33,773 nt of DNA. Source: an uncultured Pseudomonadota bacterium (GTDB lineage: Bacteria; Pseudomonadota; Gammaproteobacteria; UBA6186; Azoamicaceae). Location of the stretch: assembly GCA_902827015.1 (NCBI GenBank), contig CADEGZ010000009.1, positions 1-33,773 of the forward strand, in the 5' to 3' direction. Both the position numbers and the translations under genes were made by a program. The notes under the pieces are model-generated. The model was not told the origin of the DNA, did not search any database, and saw nothing but the letters and a program-made list of their open reading frames with translations. Positions 33,555-33,773 of the stretch are shown here, one piece after another; the stretch's first letter is position 1; each line of letters begins with the position of its first letter.

Positions 33555-33773
33555 TTATTGAACCTCATCATTTAGTTGTTTTATTTCTGATTCAGAAAGC
33601 CCTGTTGCGGTAGAAATATCTTTAAGATTTAAATTTAAAAGAAGGAGATTTTTTGCAATTTCTATTTTCCCTTCCGATCTACCTTCCGCTTTACCTTCAT
33701 CAAACCCCTTCGCTTGATATTTTTTAAGGGTATTAGCTTCTATTCTCAACCATTTCAGGTGATCTGCATAAGC
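33555..33773 (-). CDS. Rpn-family nuclease/transposase-like protein, 3' end only
   Basis: The minus-strand frame is open to the window edge. It reads AYADHLKWLRIEANTLKKYQ, then the Gly/Glu/Lys-rich GFDEGKAEGRSEGKIEIAKN, and ends LSESEIKQLNDEVQ. This is the characteristic C-terminal tail of Rpn (recombination-promoting nuclease, PD-(D/E)XK transposase-like) proteins. The catalytic domain lies outside the window. It converges on the ankyrin gene with 35 bp between them. Confidence 0.75.
   Translation of the reverse strand, partial: AYADHLKWLRIEANTLKKYQAKGFDEGKAEGRSEGKIEIAKNLLLLNLNLKDISTATGLSESEIKQLNDEVQ

Overview
The window is AT-rich, gene-dense bacterial DNA. It carries conserved gammaproteobacterial housekeeping genes (recJ, mfd, rpoS, rmuC, lolCD, comEC, msbA, lpxK, the ycaR-type Trm112 gene, kdsB) mixed with orphan proteins that look eukaryote-directed: a patatin-like phospholipase fused to a long coiled coil, leucine-rich and ankyrin repeat proteins, and Lys-rich coiled-coil proteins. 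This mix, plus decayed genes and remnants of mobile DNA, suggests a host-associated or intracellular gammaproteobacterium of the Legionella/Coxiella/Berkiella kind. That placement is inferred from gene content; no rRNA, tRNA or secretion gene is present to confirm it.

Layout. 1-2300 (accessory): a degenerate shikimate-kinase-like protein, an orphan gene, a small LRR protein whose ribosome binding site lies inside a strong hairpin, and a 184-bp palindromic MITE-like element abutting the LRR stop codon. 2297-5150: a membrane protein and an Mth938/DUF498 protein on the minus strand, divergent from recJ. 5178-12631 (accessory): an orphan coiled-coil protein, the 1009-residue patatin fusion, an L,D-transpeptidase overlapping a DUF1820 gene, and two coiled-coil proteins. 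The second of these carries a textbook eukaryotic PCNA-binding (PIP-box) motif near its C terminus. 12758-20088: mfd, then a minus-strand run of rpoS, rmuC, a YiiX-like papain-fold protein and cdd. cdd and rmuC each appear broken by a one-base deletion, and cdd has also lost its substrate loop.

20349-32092: two tandem paralogous lipoproteins, then lolC-lolD-comEC, and after an interruption msbA-lpxK-trm112-kdsB. comEC-msbA-lpxK-ycaR-kdsB is an order known from enterobacteria. Here it is interrupted by three unrelated genes: a secreted prolyl-4-hydroxylase-like protein, a YchJ family protein and a methyltransferase. The block covers envelope biogenesis (lipoprotein sorting, lipid A flipping and phosphorylation, KDO activation) and DNA uptake. 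32093-33773: a scar holding the C-terminal end of a tyrosine recombinase, a copy of a ~47-bp repeat also found beside rpoS, and a Sel1-like fragment. It is followed by an ankyrin gene and the 3' end of an Rpn-family nuclease cut by the window edge.

The most interesting points are the PIP box in an orphan Lys-rich protein, the patatin/coiled-coil/hydrophobic-segment protein, the degenerate shikimate kinase, the UUCG-capped palindromic element and the RBS-sequestering hairpin upstream of the LRR gene. No CRISPR array, tRNA, rRNA or complete prophage was seen.
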